Origin: an uncultured Siphonobacter sp.
GTDB taxonomy: Bacteria; Bacteroidota; Bacteroidia; Cytophagales; Spirosomataceae
Reading direction: 5' to 3'
Assembly: GCA_913775095.1 (NCBI GenBank)
Contig: CAJYIW010000019.1
Span: 744,001 to 808,000, forward strand
Length of the DNA stretch: 64,000 nucleotides
The position numbers and the translations under genes were made by a program. Of the stretch, positions 18,301 to 26,299 are shown piece after piece. The stretch's first letter is position 1. Each line of letters opens with the position of its first letter. Under the pieces are notes generated by a model, which worked only from the letters and a program-made list of their open reading frames with translations, was not told the origin of the DNA and did not search any database.

Positions 18301-18921
18301 GGAGAAGCCGGTAATCAGGATGGAAACAATCGCAGCTATCGCCAAGACGATGGGTGTATATGTAATGTAAAAACTCTGCTTTTCCAGTCGGCTCTGAAGG
18401 ATCTTGTTTTCTTCCTTTTTGATTTGTTCAATCAGGACCCGAATATTATCCATGATCTTCTTTCCTTTCACCATCTCGTCATTCTGACGGCCGGTGTCAC
18501 GACTCACGGAAAGTCCTCTCTTTCTGACCAGATCTATGATGAGCTGCATCTGATTGAATTTCGCATCAAACAGGCGTTTCACCTCATCCAGATTCCGCTG
18601 TTGAACATCGTTATCAATGGTAAGATTCTTGAGGGCACTATAACTACGATTTGCTTTATCGTAAGCCCCGTTATACGGATTAAGAAAATCAGAATCAAGG
18701 GTAATCAGATATCCCCGCTGGCCGGTTTCGGCATCTTTCAGATGCGAAATAATGTTTTCTGACTCCAGTAAAACTTCATTCGTATGATTAACCAGTTGTG
18801 AGTTAGCAATCAGTCGCTGGGTGCTGTAAAAAGAAGCAACCAGACTCAAAATCAAGAGAATGACAGAGATTGAAAAGACAACCTGTAACTGTTTAATTAC
18901 TGAATAATGTGCTTTAGGCAT
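15310..18921 (-). CDS. Hybrid histidine kinase: CHASE3-HAMP-GAF-HisKA-HATPase-REC-REC-REC
   Basis: A 1,203-residue membrane sensor. Helix 1 at about 13-33, a periplasmic CHASE3 domain (DAETGQRGYLIT at 63-74), helix 2 at about 188-207, HAMP near 235-285, GAF near 295-440, a long Glu/Gln-rich coiled coil at 450-525, HisKA with phospho-accepting His538 (MSHELRTPLNS), HATPase motifs DTGIGIP and GGTGLGLSI, then three receivers with Asp862, Asp984 and Asp1132. All phosphorylation residues are intact. Such proteins run multi-step phosphorelays for stress or biofilm responses. The stimulus is unknown. The downstream receiver, cheR and cheB follow within a few bases, so one operon is likely. Confidence 0.9.
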   Translation of the reverse strand: MPKAHYSVIKQLQVVFSISVILLILSLVASFYSTQRLIANSQLVNHTNEVLLESENIISHLKDAETGQRGYLITLDSDFLNPYNGAYDKANRSYSALKNLTIDNDVQQRNLDEVKRLFDAKFNQMQLIIDLVRKRGLSVSRDTGRQNDEMVKGKKIMDNIRVLIEQIKKEENKILQSRLEKQSFYITYTPIVLAIAAIVSILITGFSYTRIKNELDTKLRQQIEREEEYLDASRRISVMEGITRRIAGGDYTARSKDIEDDELGRIGKALNLMVESLETSFNDLERRNWLQTGSVELSNAINGERNARKLASGLIETLTHYLEIPVGTVYFMDSDLSYRLISSYAASNAPEMVHIEKGLIGQAIKEKQVMIINDLPENYLVVESSLGQTPIASLVIIPLVYANMCIGVVELGFLRTPTELEMTFIRDNKDDMAISVNAALDYIKLQNFLEETQSQAEELQAQHNELENLNAELEAQSQKLQASEEELRVQQEELLQSNTELEERSLLLEEKNEEIQRKAEELEITTRYKSEFLANMSHELRTPLNSILLLSRLLAENNESHLSKDEVEYAQVINNSGNGLLGLIDEILDLSKIEAGQMKLEFMNVAVNDITDELKSLFIPLARDKKLDFKVHISENTTPVIETDRLRLGQILKNLLSNAIKFTSEGEVSLIVQKDNKYENSICFIVKDTGIGIPKEKQHLIFEAFQQADGSTKRKYGGTGLGLSISRELVKLLGGELVVKSEVNQGSEFTLHIPVSTLSRIDTSEPVVTESVKAEEVKPEVVTPKERIPEFISTTIPPNIPDDRQSINPDDKVILIIEDDTAFAKSLLEYSRKQGYKGIVSVRGDEGLKLAGIYKPAGILLDIQLPVMSGWEVMDALKADPQTRPIPVHIMSSHKMKNESMLKGAIDFVNKPMAFEQMKDVFEKIEYVLNRNAKKVLIIEDNPKHAKALAYFLESFNINSELRSDVSEGILALRREDIDCVILDMGIPDSKAYDMLEQARKDPDFESLPIIIFTGKSLSLSEELKIKKYADSIIVKTAHSYQRMLDEVSLFLHLVEDNKPSEKKEGRYKKLGELSQILKGKNVLVADDDIRNIFSLSKALENYQMNVITALDGKEALEKLNENSTIDIVLLDMMMPQMDGYDTARKIRENYLWKDLPVIAVTAKAMTGDREKCIQAGASDYITKPVDIDQLLSLLRVWLYERS

Positions 18922-18936
18922 GAGTAATATAAATCT

Positions 18937-20517
18937 TTAATTCAATAGGTTATTTGTTTGATTAACGGGTAATACAATGATGAAACTCGTTCCTTCGCCG
19001 ACTGTACTTCTGGCAGAAATAATTCCATGATGGGTATCAATGTTTTTCTTCGCAATGGCTAACCCAATCCCCGTACCTTCGTAACTATTATGATCATTTA
19101 ATCGCTGGAAAATAATGAAGATTCGATGCAGGAATTTTTCGTCAAACCCAATTCCATTATCCTGCACAATGATCCGACAGTAAGGTCCCTGATCAGTAGC
19201 CGGACTATCAATGGATTTGTCCGCGACCAGTTCACCACTGATTCTTATAACCGGAGCTTCCTGGGGCTTTGAAAACTTCAGTGCATTACTAATGAGGTTT
19301 TGAAACACCTGACGAATTCGGCTGGGCATCGCAGAGATCCGGGGTAAGGGATCCACCTGGATACGGGCTTCTTTACGGGAAATCAGATCATCGAAATCAA
19401 CTAATAATTCATCAATGATTTCATTTAAATCGGTGTCCTGAAAGGCTGCGTAATTGGATAAACGTGAATACTCCAGCACGTCAGTGATTAACTTCGACAT
19501 GCGGGCGGAAGAATGAATGGACCGATCCAGATACGATACAGCTTCGGCGTTATCCTTCAGGTATTTTTCCTTAATAACCCCGTTAAAAATCTGAATTTTC
19601 CGCAGAGGTTCTTTTAAATCGTGCGAAACCACCCAGGCAAATTGTTGCAATTCGTGATTGGTTCGCTCCAGCTCCACGTTCTTGTCCAGCAGCTCCTTGG
19701 TACGTTGCTCTACTTTTTGTTCGAGCTCTTCGGCATTGGTTTTCTGCTGGTGAATATCCGTGAAAGTCCCCACCCATCGCACGGTTACATTCTGAAATTT
19801 AATGGGCGTAACCCGTAGTAAATGATGTCGGTAATGGCCCGTAGTTACTTCCTTTATCCGAACTTCTTTATTGTATTCCACGTCCTGATTCAGGTACTCT
19901 TTCCATTCCAGGTCGGTCTGATCATCCGGATGCGTTTCGGGGAATTGGTCCAGTCTTTGGGAGTAGCGGTACCAGTGTTCGTTGACGTATTCAATGCGTC
20001 CGGTAGCGGCGATGGTGAAGGCCATCTGGGGCAGGGATTCAACGATGGAACGTAATTCCTGCATCCCTTTCTCCAGTTTTTCCTCGGCTGCTTTTCTAAC
20101 TTCTATTTCTTTGAGTAATGATTCCTGCGTAGCCCGTAACTCCTGTTGCTGCTCGTATAAGCGATGCAGAATTTTTACTTTTAACAGTAAAATATCAGGA
20201 TCAACGGGTTTGGTCAGGTAGTCAATTCCACCTGAAGTATATCCCTTGGTAATAAATTCTTTCTCTTTACTAACGGCTGAAAGGAAAATAATGGAAGTAT
20301 CCTTGGCCTTGCTGTAACCCGCAATAAAGTTAGCCACCTCAAATCCATCCATGCCTGGCATTTGTACGTCCAGAATAATGACTGAGTAATTATGGGCCAG
20401 AACTTTCTTTAAAGCCTCCTCTCCCGATTCTGCGGTATCAACAGAGAACTGATGTTGCTCAAGAATGATCTTCAGAGGGAGAATATTCTCAGGCCTGTCA
20501 TCCACTATAAGGATCAT
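18937..20517 (-). CDS. Response regulator-histidine kinase (REC-PAS-HisKA-HATPase)
   Basis: About 526 residues and no membrane helices. An N-terminal receiver with Asp50 (VIILDVQMPGMDG), a short coiled coil, a PAS-like domain at about 155-260, a second coiled coil, HisKA with His299 (VSHDLKEPLRKI) and HATPase motifs NALKFS, DNGIGF and GTGIGLAIAKK. The layout fits a soluble kinase controlled by phosphorylation of its receiver, and so could act below the adjacent hybrid kinase. The longer frame begins at 20550, but ATG 20517 gives the canonical receiver start MILIVDD. It precedes the big kinase by 15 bases. Confidence 0.87.
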   Translation of the reverse strand: MILIVDDRPENILPLKIILEQHQFSVDTAESGEEALKKVLAHNYSVIILDVQMPGMDGFEVANFIAGYSKAKDTSIIFLSAVSKEKEFITKGYTSGGIDYLTKPVDPDILLLKVKILHRLYEQQQELRATQESLLKEIEVRKAAEEKLEKGMQELRSIVESLPQMAFTIAATGRIEYVNEHWYRYSQRLDQFPETHPDDQTDLEWKEYLNQDVEYNKEVRIKEVTTGHYRHHLLRVTPIKFQNVTVRWVGTFTDIHQQKTNAEELEQKVEQRTKELLDKNVELERTNHELQQFAWVVSHDLKEPLRKIQIFNGVIKEKYLKDNAEAVSYLDRSIHSSARMSKLITDVLEYSRLSNYAAFQDTDLNEIIDELLVDFDDLISRKEARIQVDPLPRISAMPSRIRQVFQNLISNALKFSKPQEAPVIRISGELVADKSIDSPATDQGPYCRIIVQDNGIGFDEKFLHRIFIIFQRLNDHNSYEGTGIGLAIAKKNIDTHHGIISARSTVGEGTSFIIVLPVNQTNNLLN

Positions 20518-20741
20518 ATCTAAGGAAAGCTTTTCAACGTAATAGAGCACTATTTAACAACGTTGTAACTTAAAATTGTCCCTCTTGTTTAAAATCAGGG
20601 TTGAATTTACCCCCGTTTTCACCTCCACTCCGATCTTCTGCAATTATAACCGATTGGCTTCCGTTGGGGATCTAGTGGTTTAGTATCAGGGCCTGAACTT
20701 TCCTTAATTTCTGATGGCTTCGCTATCTCTGATTTGCCTTG

Positions 20742-20749
20742 TATTTTTG
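20742..20749 (+). promoter_or_regulatory. Candidate -7 box of the ModE-like gene
   Basis: TATTTTTG fits TAnnTTTG exactly. The predicted start point (20755-20757) falls on or beside the first ATG, so the message is either leaderless from 20757 or starts at the second ATG (20769) with a very short leader. The upstream element (TTCG, 19 bases before) is weak. Confidence 0.35.
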
Positions 20750-20756
20750 CCTTTAA

Positions 20757-21104
20757 ATGAGCTATCGTATGAAATTTAAACTCAACGGCCGCATCTGGAT
20801 TGAAGGCGAAGAACGTTTTATGGGCATCGGCAGATTTCAGTTACTGGAGCAGATTGAACAGACGGGCTCGATCTCAGCGGCAGCGAAAAAAATGGGAATG
20901 TCCTACAAACGGGCCTGGGATCTGGTTCAGTCGATGAATAGCCAGTCCGAAACGCCCGTGCTCAGTACTCAGGCCGGTGGAGAACGAGGGGGTGGAACCC
21001 ATCTTACCGAAGAAGGCAAACGCTGGGTAACGCTCTATTCCCAATTTCAGCAACGATTTCAGGAATTTCTGGAAACGGAAACGCTAAAGCTGCCGGCCGA
21101 ATAA
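20757..21104 (+). CDS. ModE N-terminal-domain transcriptional regulator
   Basis: A 115-residue winged-helix protein. GRFQLLEQIEQTGSISAAAKKMGMSYKRAWDLV matches the helix-turn-helix of ModE and the stand-alone LysR-type 'ModE N-terminal' family, followed by the wing GGERGGGTHLTEEG. The C-terminal molybdate-binding TOBE domains of true ModE are absent. In-frame ATGs lie at 20757 and 20769. No molybdate transport gene is near, so the effector and target are unknown; the nearest downstream gene (GH76, 80 bases away, same strand) is a possible target. Confidence 0.82.
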   Translation: MSYRMKFKLNGRIWIEGEERFMGIGRFQLLEQIEQTGSISAAAKKMGMSYKRAWDLVQSMNSQSETPVLSTQAGGERGGGTHLTEEGKRWVTLYSQFQQRFQEFLETETLKLPAE

Positions 21105-21184
21105 TTTTTCAGCCGTGTGAGTTAAGGGCTACGGGGATTCGCTATGTATAGAAGAATCCGAATCAAAGCCTCTATCCTTCATTT

Positions 21185-22249
21185 ATGAAAAAACCTGCTC
21201 TGCTCCTCGCGGCTCTGCTGTCCCTGAATGTAACCTGCCGGGCTCAAACCGAGCGACTGCATCACATTCACCAGAATATCAAAAACGTTTTTTACGAACC
21301 TGCAACCGGCTTATACAAGGAAACCAACGATGCCGCTCGTAATGAGAAGCCTCACTCCTATTTATGGCCGCTTTGTGCATTGGTGCAGGCAGCAAACGAG
21401 ATGGAAGTACTGGAGCCCAAGGTTTCTTACCTGAAGCCCGTGTTGCAAACCATTCAGCAGTATTACAACACGAACCCGCCCGCTCCGGGGTATCAGGCGT
21501 ATGTCACGAAAGAAATGACCGATACGCGTTTTTATGACGATAACCAGTGGATTGCCATTGCCTGTCTGGATGCGTACGAACGGACGAAACAGAAGTCTTA
21601 CCTCGATACGGCTGAGCTGATCTACAAATTCATGCTGACGGGTTACGATCAGCAGGGCGGCGGAGGTATTTACTGGAAAGAGGACGATAAGACGACGAAA
21701 AACACCTGCTCGAATGGTCCCGGCGTTTTGATTGCCCTGCAGTTATACAAACTCAAGAAGAATCCCAAAAACTTACAAACCGCACTGGAACTGTACCGCT
21801 GGACAAATCAGCACTTACAGGCTCCGTCGGGGGTGTATTACGACGCGGTGAAGTTACCCAGCATGAAAATTGACTCCGCGATCTATACCTATAATACTGG
21901 CACTATGCTGCAGTCCAGTGTCCTGTTGTACAAGCTAACGAAAGAAGAACATTACCTGAAAGAAGCGAAACGCGTGGCCGAAGCGGCAAAGAAACATTTT
22001 TTCCGGAAGAACAGATTTCCGGAGAATTACTGGTTCAACGTGGTGCTGATGCGGGGATACTCCGAGCTTTTTTCGGTAGATCATGACCCGCAATACCTGC
22101 GTTTGTTTGCCCGGGATGCCGAGCGAATCTGGCAGGAAGAAAAGGACCAGCAACATCTGATCGGTCCGCGAAAATGGAAATCCCTGATTGATCAGTCGGC
22201 CATGCTGGAAATGTACGCCCGGCTGGAAGCCTTAAAAGGGAAAATTTAA
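21185..22249 (+). CDS. Glycoside hydrolase family 76 (alpha-1,6-mannanase-like)
   Basis: A 354-residue secreted protein with a signal peptide ending near residue 20 (CRAQ). Several repeated helical pairs fit an (alpha/alpha)6 barrel, and RFYDDNQW with Asp118-Asp119 is the paired-aspartate catalytic motif of GH76 endo-alpha-1,6-mannanases. NGPGVLIALQLYKL and YTYNTGTMLQS are also conserved segments. It would cut alpha-1,6-mannan such as yeast cell-wall mannan in the periplasm or outside. A Cys at residue 18 could instead make it a lipoprotein. It is closed by a clear terminator. Confidence 0.82.
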   Translation: MKKPALLLAALLSLNVTCRAQTERLHHIHQNIKNVFYEPATGLYKETNDAARNEKPHSYLWPLCALVQAANEMEVLEPKVSYLKPVLQTIQQYYNTNPPAPGYQAYVTKEMTDTRFYDDNQWIAIACLDAYERTKQKSYLDTAELIYKFMLTGYDQQGGGGIYWKEDDKTTKNTCSNGPGVLIALQLYKLKKNPKNLQTALELYRWTNQHLQAPSGVYYDAVKLPSMKIDSAIYTYNTGTMLQSSVLLYKLTKEEHYLKEAKRVAEAAKKHFFRKNRFPENYWFNVVLMRGYSELFSVDHDPQYLRLFARDAERIWQEEKDQQHLIGPRKWKSLIDQSAMLEMYARLEALKGKI

Positions 22250-22273
22250 TCGCTGATTTTGAAAGTATTACCA

Positions 22274-22304
22274 AGAAAGTGCCCTTCTGAGGGCACTTTC
22301 TGTT
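22274..22304 (+). terminator. Terminator of the GH76 gene
   Basis: Perfect 11-base arms AGAAAGTGCCC (22274-22284) and GGGCACTTTCT (22291-22301) with a six-base loop, then TGTTT. Confidence 0.8.
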
Positions 22305-22484
22305 TATGGGCTCAGTTGGTAAGGTTGGGTTTAGAGTTTAACGTTTTGAGTCAGAGTTTGGAGCGGCGGCTTATAGTTGTTGATACTCCATAGCCTGAGG
22401 TGTTTGGGAGTCTGATGTGCATCAACTCAAAAACCCAAACTCACAACTCCAAGCCCTAAACCCCTAATACTTTCTTCAGAGACC

Positions 22485-23645
22485 ATGCTAAATTTTGAAT
22501 TTAAGAATCCGACTAAAATCCTTTTTGGAAAAGGACAAATCGAAAAACTATCCACCGAGTTACCTGCCGATGCTAAAGTGCTCCTTCTCTACGGTGGTGG
22601 AAGTATCAAGAAAAATGGCGTCTACGAGCAGGTGCTTGCGGCCCTTCAAAAGTTTGAAGTCGTTGAATTTGGTGGCGTTCCGGCCAATCCCGAATACGCC
22701 GTTCTCCTGGAAGCTCTGGACGTGATCAAAACCCAGCACATTACGTTTATTCTGGCCGTAGGCGGTGGATCTGTGATTGACGGAGCCAAGTTTCTGTCGG
22801 CGGCGGCTTTGTATGAAGGCACCGAGCCCTGGGATATTCTCTCGAAAGGCATCCGTTTTGAAAAGGGACTGCCCTTTGGAAGTGTGCTGACCTTACCCGC
22901 CACGGGTTCCGAAATGAATTCCGGATCTGTGATCAGCCGGGCTGAAACTCAGGAAAAGTTATCCTTTGGCGGCCCCGGTATGTTCCCGGTCTTTTCCATT
23001 CTTGATCCGCAGGTGATTCATTCCATTCCTCCCCGCCAGATTGCCAACGGCATTACCGACGCATTCACGCACGTGCTGGAACAATACATGACCTACCCAA
23101 TCCAGGCTCGTTTGCAGGATCGTTTTGCGGAAAGCATTCTGCAAACGCTGGTTGAAGTGGCTCCGGTGATCATGAAAGACCCGTCGGATTATTCGGCAGC
23201 GGCTGACTTCATGTGGAGTTGCACGATGGCTCTGAATGGGCTGATTCAGAAGGGAGTTCCTACCGATTGGGCGGTTCACGCCATGGGTCACGAACTAACC
23301 GCTCTCTACCATATTGACCACGCCCGCACACTGGCAGTGATCGCTCCGAGCCATTACCGATACAATTTCGAACGCAAAAAAGAGAAGCTGGCTCAGTACG
23401 CAGAGCGGGTCTGGAACATTACGGCAGGAACGACTGAAGAGAAAGCGGAACAGGCCATCGTGAAAACAGAGGAGTTTTTCCATTCTCTGGGTATCCAAAC
23501 CAAATTGTCTGAATACACGGATCTGTATGCCCAGACGGCTGAACAAATTGAGCAACGATTTACTCAGCGAAACTGGATGGGCATTGGTGAACACCGGGAC
23601 CTGAAACCCGCCGATGTCAGAAAAATCGTAGAGATGAGTTACTAA
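22485..23645 (+). CDS. Iron-containing NAD(P)H-dependent alcohol dehydrogenase (BdhA/YqhD type)
   Basis: A 386-residue group III dehydrogenase. GGGS at 37-40 and AVGGGSVIDGAKF at 91-103 form the nucleotide site; Asp192, His196, His265 and His279 align with the metal ligands of YqhD. These cytoplasmic enzymes reduce aldehydes to alcohols with NAD(P)H and often protect against reactive aldehydes. The first residues MLNFEFKNPTKILFG are typical of the family, which fixes the start. The 235 bases upstream hold the GH76 terminator and a low-complexity stretch of AACTC/AAACCC words. Confidence 0.9.
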   Translation: MLNFEFKNPTKILFGKGQIEKLSTELPADAKVLLLYGGGSIKKNGVYEQVLAALQKFEVVEFGGVPANPEYAVLLEALDVIKTQHITFILAVGGGSVIDGAKFLSAAALYEGTEPWDILSKGIRFEKGLPFGSVLTLPATGSEMNSGSVISRAETQEKLSFGGPGMFPVFSILDPQVIHSIPPRQIANGITDAFTHVLEQYMTYPIQARLQDRFAESILQTLVEVAPVIMKDPSDYSAAADFMWSCTMALNGLIQKGVPTDWAVHAMGHELTALYHIDHARTLAVIAPSHYRYNFERKKEKLAQYAERVWNITAGTTEEKAEQAIVKTEEFFHSLGIQTKLSEYTDLYAQTAEQIEQRFTQRNWMGIGEHRDLKPADVRKIVEMSY

Positions 23646-24408
23646 TCTTCCAAAGTCAGAGACGAATTTTTGTCGCTGTGGCTGGTGTCCTCACCAGCCA
23701 CTTTTTCTATAACTCCCCAGGCACCCTTTCGGGTTTTCACCCGGAGCTACTCAGATTTCACCCCGCTGGGGTTCTTACGCTCAGGTACAAACGTCTCCCC
23801 TATCTTTATGGGTTGGTTTCTCTTTCAAACTTGAAACCCCTACCGTATTGGTGTCCTCACCAACCCCTTATAACCGGCTGGTGCAGACACCAGCCAGGGC
23901 AAGGGAAGGCAGATGTCACTTCGGTGTAACCAGGAGCTACCCAGCCGGGAGCTATCCGGGATTATCACTTTCATTGCTAGTTCTCTCCGCTGCCTTATAG
24001 GCCGCTGTGGTTGGTGTCCTCACCAACCACTCAAAACCCCGGATTGGCATCCGAGGCTATCCAGCCGGGGGCTACCCAGATTAAACCCCGCTGGGGTTCT
24101 TCCGTTCAGTTCCAAACGGTTCTCCCTACCTTTACGAGTTTTCTCTTTCCAACTGAAAACTGAAAACTGAAAACTGAAAACTGAAAACTGAAAACTGAAA
24201 ACTGAAAACTGAAAACTGAAAACTGAAAACTCAAAACTGAAAACTGAAAACTCAAAACTCAAAACTCAAAACTCAAAACTCCCCACCGTGGTTGGTGTCC
24301 TCACCAACCACTTTCGTTATACCGGGCTGAGCCTGGCTGGTGAGACACCATCCAGGGGTAAACATCATAACTCCAAACCGCAACAGCGGCCGCTCTAAAC
24401 TCAACCCC
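23646..24408. repeat. Intergenic repeat mosaic, 763 bases
   Basis: No gene is supported here. The stretch holds six copies or half-copies of a palindrome with a GGCTGGTG/CACCAGCC or GGTTGGTG/CACCAACC core (23678-23701, 23847-23864, 23876-23895, 24007-24030, 24288-24311, 24334-24354), two copies of a longer unit containing CCCCGCTGGGGTTCTT (about 23750-23810 and 24075-24135), related words of the form GAGCTACCCAGCCGGG, and the 7-bp tandem array. It separates two convergent genes. Confidence 0.8.
24153..24280. repeat. 7-bp tandem array, about 18 units of CTGAAAA / CTCAAAA
   Basis: Eleven consecutive CTGAAAA units run from 24153 to 24229, then variants with CTCAAAA interleave to 24280, for 128 bases in all. 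The shift of variant units towards the right end is what slippage with local spreading would give. The same word, AAAACTGAAAAC, is the arm tip of the long inverted repeats at 53022 and 55351. Confidence 0.9.
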
Positions 24409-25422
24409 TTAACCTGCACTGGCCCGTGCCATCACGATCAGGATCAGTCCGACAACGTAGGTTCCACCCATGATCCACAGGTAGCGATTCGCTTTCGCTG
24501 GTGCTCCTTCGAATTCTTTCCAGGCCAAAAGTCCCCAGAGTACCGATACTACCGTAGCTCCCTGACTTAATCCATAGGAAACGGCTCCACCGGCATCCTG
24601 TGAGCCTAATAGCAGGGTAATCATCCCCACTCCCCAGACAAAACCACTTCCCAGACTCAAGGCATGTTCTTTAGCAGAAGCATCTCCGTATTTTGCATGA
24701 TTTTCGCCTTCCAGTAACTTCAGTCGCTTGATGATCCATTCCATGAGTGGATTACTCAGCAGAATTCCCAGAGCAAAACAGACAAAGCCCGTGTAGGGCG
24801 TAAGCTTACGGGCTTCGGGTAAAGCAATATCTTCAACAATAGACTGCGTGACCAGCAGAAAAAAGAAACCGGAAAAGGCTCCCCCGGCCAGGGCTATCCA
24901 AATGCCCTTGTTACTTGATTCGTCGGAATCGCTTTCTTCTTCGTTTTTAGCTTTATAAGCAAAAGCACAGGCCGCAATGGAGGCCAGCACCAGCCCCCCT
25001 CCAAGGGCTAGCAGTGTCACATTGCCTTCGGGTTTAGCTATATAATTGACAATCAGGCCCAATGCCAGCGACAAACCCGTTCCAACGGGCATGGCTACGG
25101 CAATGCCTGAAATGTTGATACCGACGGTTAATAAGGTGTTGCCAATGTTAAAAATGATCCCTCCCGCCACAGCCAGAGCTATATTCTGCCAGGCAGCCTG
25201 CTGAAAGTCCTCCAGAAAAGGTCGCTCGTTTGGTCCCAAACTTCCCAGCGTGAACGCCAGGAGCAGAGCGGTGATCATGATTCCGTAGACGTAGTCACGG
25301 TAGAAAATGGATAATGGGGCGGATTGCGTAACCAGTTTCTGTCCACTCGTCCAGGAGCCCCAGCAAAGCATGGTAATCAGGCAAAAGACAATAGCCAGCG
25401 TAGAGTTTTCAAGAATAACCAT
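24409..25422 (-). CDS. GRP/RhaT-like sugar permease (DMT superfamily)
   Basis: About 337 residues with ten hydrophobic helices and an acidic cytoplasmic loop (NEEESDSDESSNKG) in the middle. LCWGSWTSGQKL in helix 1 and the repeated five-helix layout fit the glucose/ribose porter and L-rhamnose:H+ symporter branch of the drug/metabolite transporter superfamily. A longer frame starts at 25515, but that extension is occupied by the terminator of the next gene; ATG 25422 is therefore chosen. It faces the alcohol dehydrogenase across the repeat mosaic. Substrate is unknown; a sugar is likely. Confidence 0.78.
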   Translation of the reverse strand: MVILENSTLAIVFCLITMLCWGSWTSGQKLVTQSAPLSIFYRDYVYGIMITALLLAFTLGSLGPNERPFLEDFQQAAWQNIALAVAGGIIFNIGNTLLTVGINISGIAVAMPVGTGLSLALGLIVNYIAKPEGNVTLLALGGGLVLASIAACAFAYKAKNEEESDSDESSNKGIWIALAGGAFSGFFFLLVTQSIVEDIALPEARKLTPYTGFVCFALGILLSNPLMEWIIKRLKLLEGENHAKYGDASAKEHALSLGSGFVWGVGMITLLLGSQDAGGAVSYGLSQGATVVSVLWGLLAWKEFEGAPAKANRYLWIMGGTYVVGLILIVMARASAG

Positions 25423-25483
25423 GGGTTTCAGATTCGCTATAGTGGAAGTTTCACTGCTTAATAAAATCCGGCCAGTAGCGGCA

Positions 25484-25512
25484 TAAAAAAACCGCTGACC
25501 CAGGGCCAGCGG
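25484..25512 (-). terminator. Terminator of the outer-membrane barrel gene
   Basis: CCGCTG (25492-25497) pairs with CAGCGG (25507-25512), with additional pairing in the loop; on the minus strand it is followed by seven T. It ends the gene at 25562-26203 and excludes an upstream start for the permease. Confidence 0.75.
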
Positions 25513-25561
25513 CATAATTCATGAGTTTGAAGGTAAGTTAAAAGGTCTTTAATTCAAGTCA

Positions 25562-26203
25562 CTAGCGAATACGGCCCGTATTGGAGTTGTATTTACCCAG
25601 GGGGAAACTCACACCCAGGTTTACGCCCCAGTTGCTGTGATATACGTCGCCACTGCCGTAGATAGGCTTGGCTACGTCCACCAGACCCAGTCCGTAACGC
25701 ACGTCAAAGTTCAGCCATACCCGGTCCTGAATGCGATAGTTGAAACCACCACCCAGGTGCAAACCGGCGTCTGCTTTGGTCCATGCCTGATTGTTTTCAT
25801 TGAGGTTGGCTCCGTTTTGATCACGAGCGGCCAGCAGGAAACCAACGTAGGGACCTGCAAAGAGCTTGGGCCGGAAGGCATTTCCCCGATCGTTCAGATA
25901 AAAAGTAGCAAGGATAGGAATCTGAAGGTAGTTCAGTCTGATTTGCGAATCAGCCAGACGGTTCTTGGCTCCCAGCTGAGTATAGAGGAGTTGTCCACCC
26001 ACTCCAAATCGTTCGTTCACGCTGTAGTTGATGAACAGACCAGCCGTTCCCCCCGTTTTCCAGGTAGTATTACCAGCTCCTCCCCCACGGAAGGTAGCGA
26101 CGGATAAACCACCCATAGGTCCCCAGGAAAGATTGTCCTGAGCTTGTACTTTTGTGGCAAAAATGCATGCAAAGAGAAGGATGAAGAAACTGTACTTTTT
26201 CAT
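25562..26203 (-). CDS. Outer-membrane beta-barrel protein (PorT-like)
   Basis: About 213 residues. ATG 26203 gives a clean signal peptide (KKYSFFILLFACIFATKVQAQ, split here by the Ala-Gln cleavage point), better than the frame start at 26251. Alternating hydrophobic strands, glycine-rich turns (GPMGGLSVATFRGGG, GAGNTTWKTGGTAGLF) and terminal aromatic strands are typical of the small Bacteroidota outer-membrane barrel family PF13568. Function not known; it may be a porin or a structural barrel. Confidence 0.8.
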   Translation of the reverse strand: MKKYSFFILLFACIFATKVQAQDNLSWGPMGGLSVATFRGGGAGNTTWKTGGTAGLFINYSVNERFGVGGQLLYTQLGAKNRLADSQIRLNYLQIPILATFYLNDRGNAFRPKLFAGPYVGFLLAARDQNGANLNENNQAWTKADAGLHLGGGFNYRIQDRVWLNFDVRYGLGLVDVAKPIYGSGDVYHSNWGVNLGVSFPLGKYNSNTGRIR

Positions 26204-26299
26204 GATTGTAGTAGGGGTAAATGTTATGGACGATTGCTCGAAAAACCTCATTCCACCCTATTTACGGCTATAACTTGTTGAAGGATTTCCCCAAACCGA

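Noticed and set aside
24020-24262. 80-codon minus-strand frame with a repeated FSVFSFQ heptad
   Set aside because: It is the translation of the 7-bp array; a unit of seven bases cycles through the three frames and yields a heptad without any coding selection.
24153-24280. CRISPR-like array
   Set aside because: Units of 7 bases without spacers, and no cas genes in the window.
25423-25515. N-terminal extension of the sugar permease
   Set aside because: The region contains the rho-independent terminator of the upstream barrel gene.
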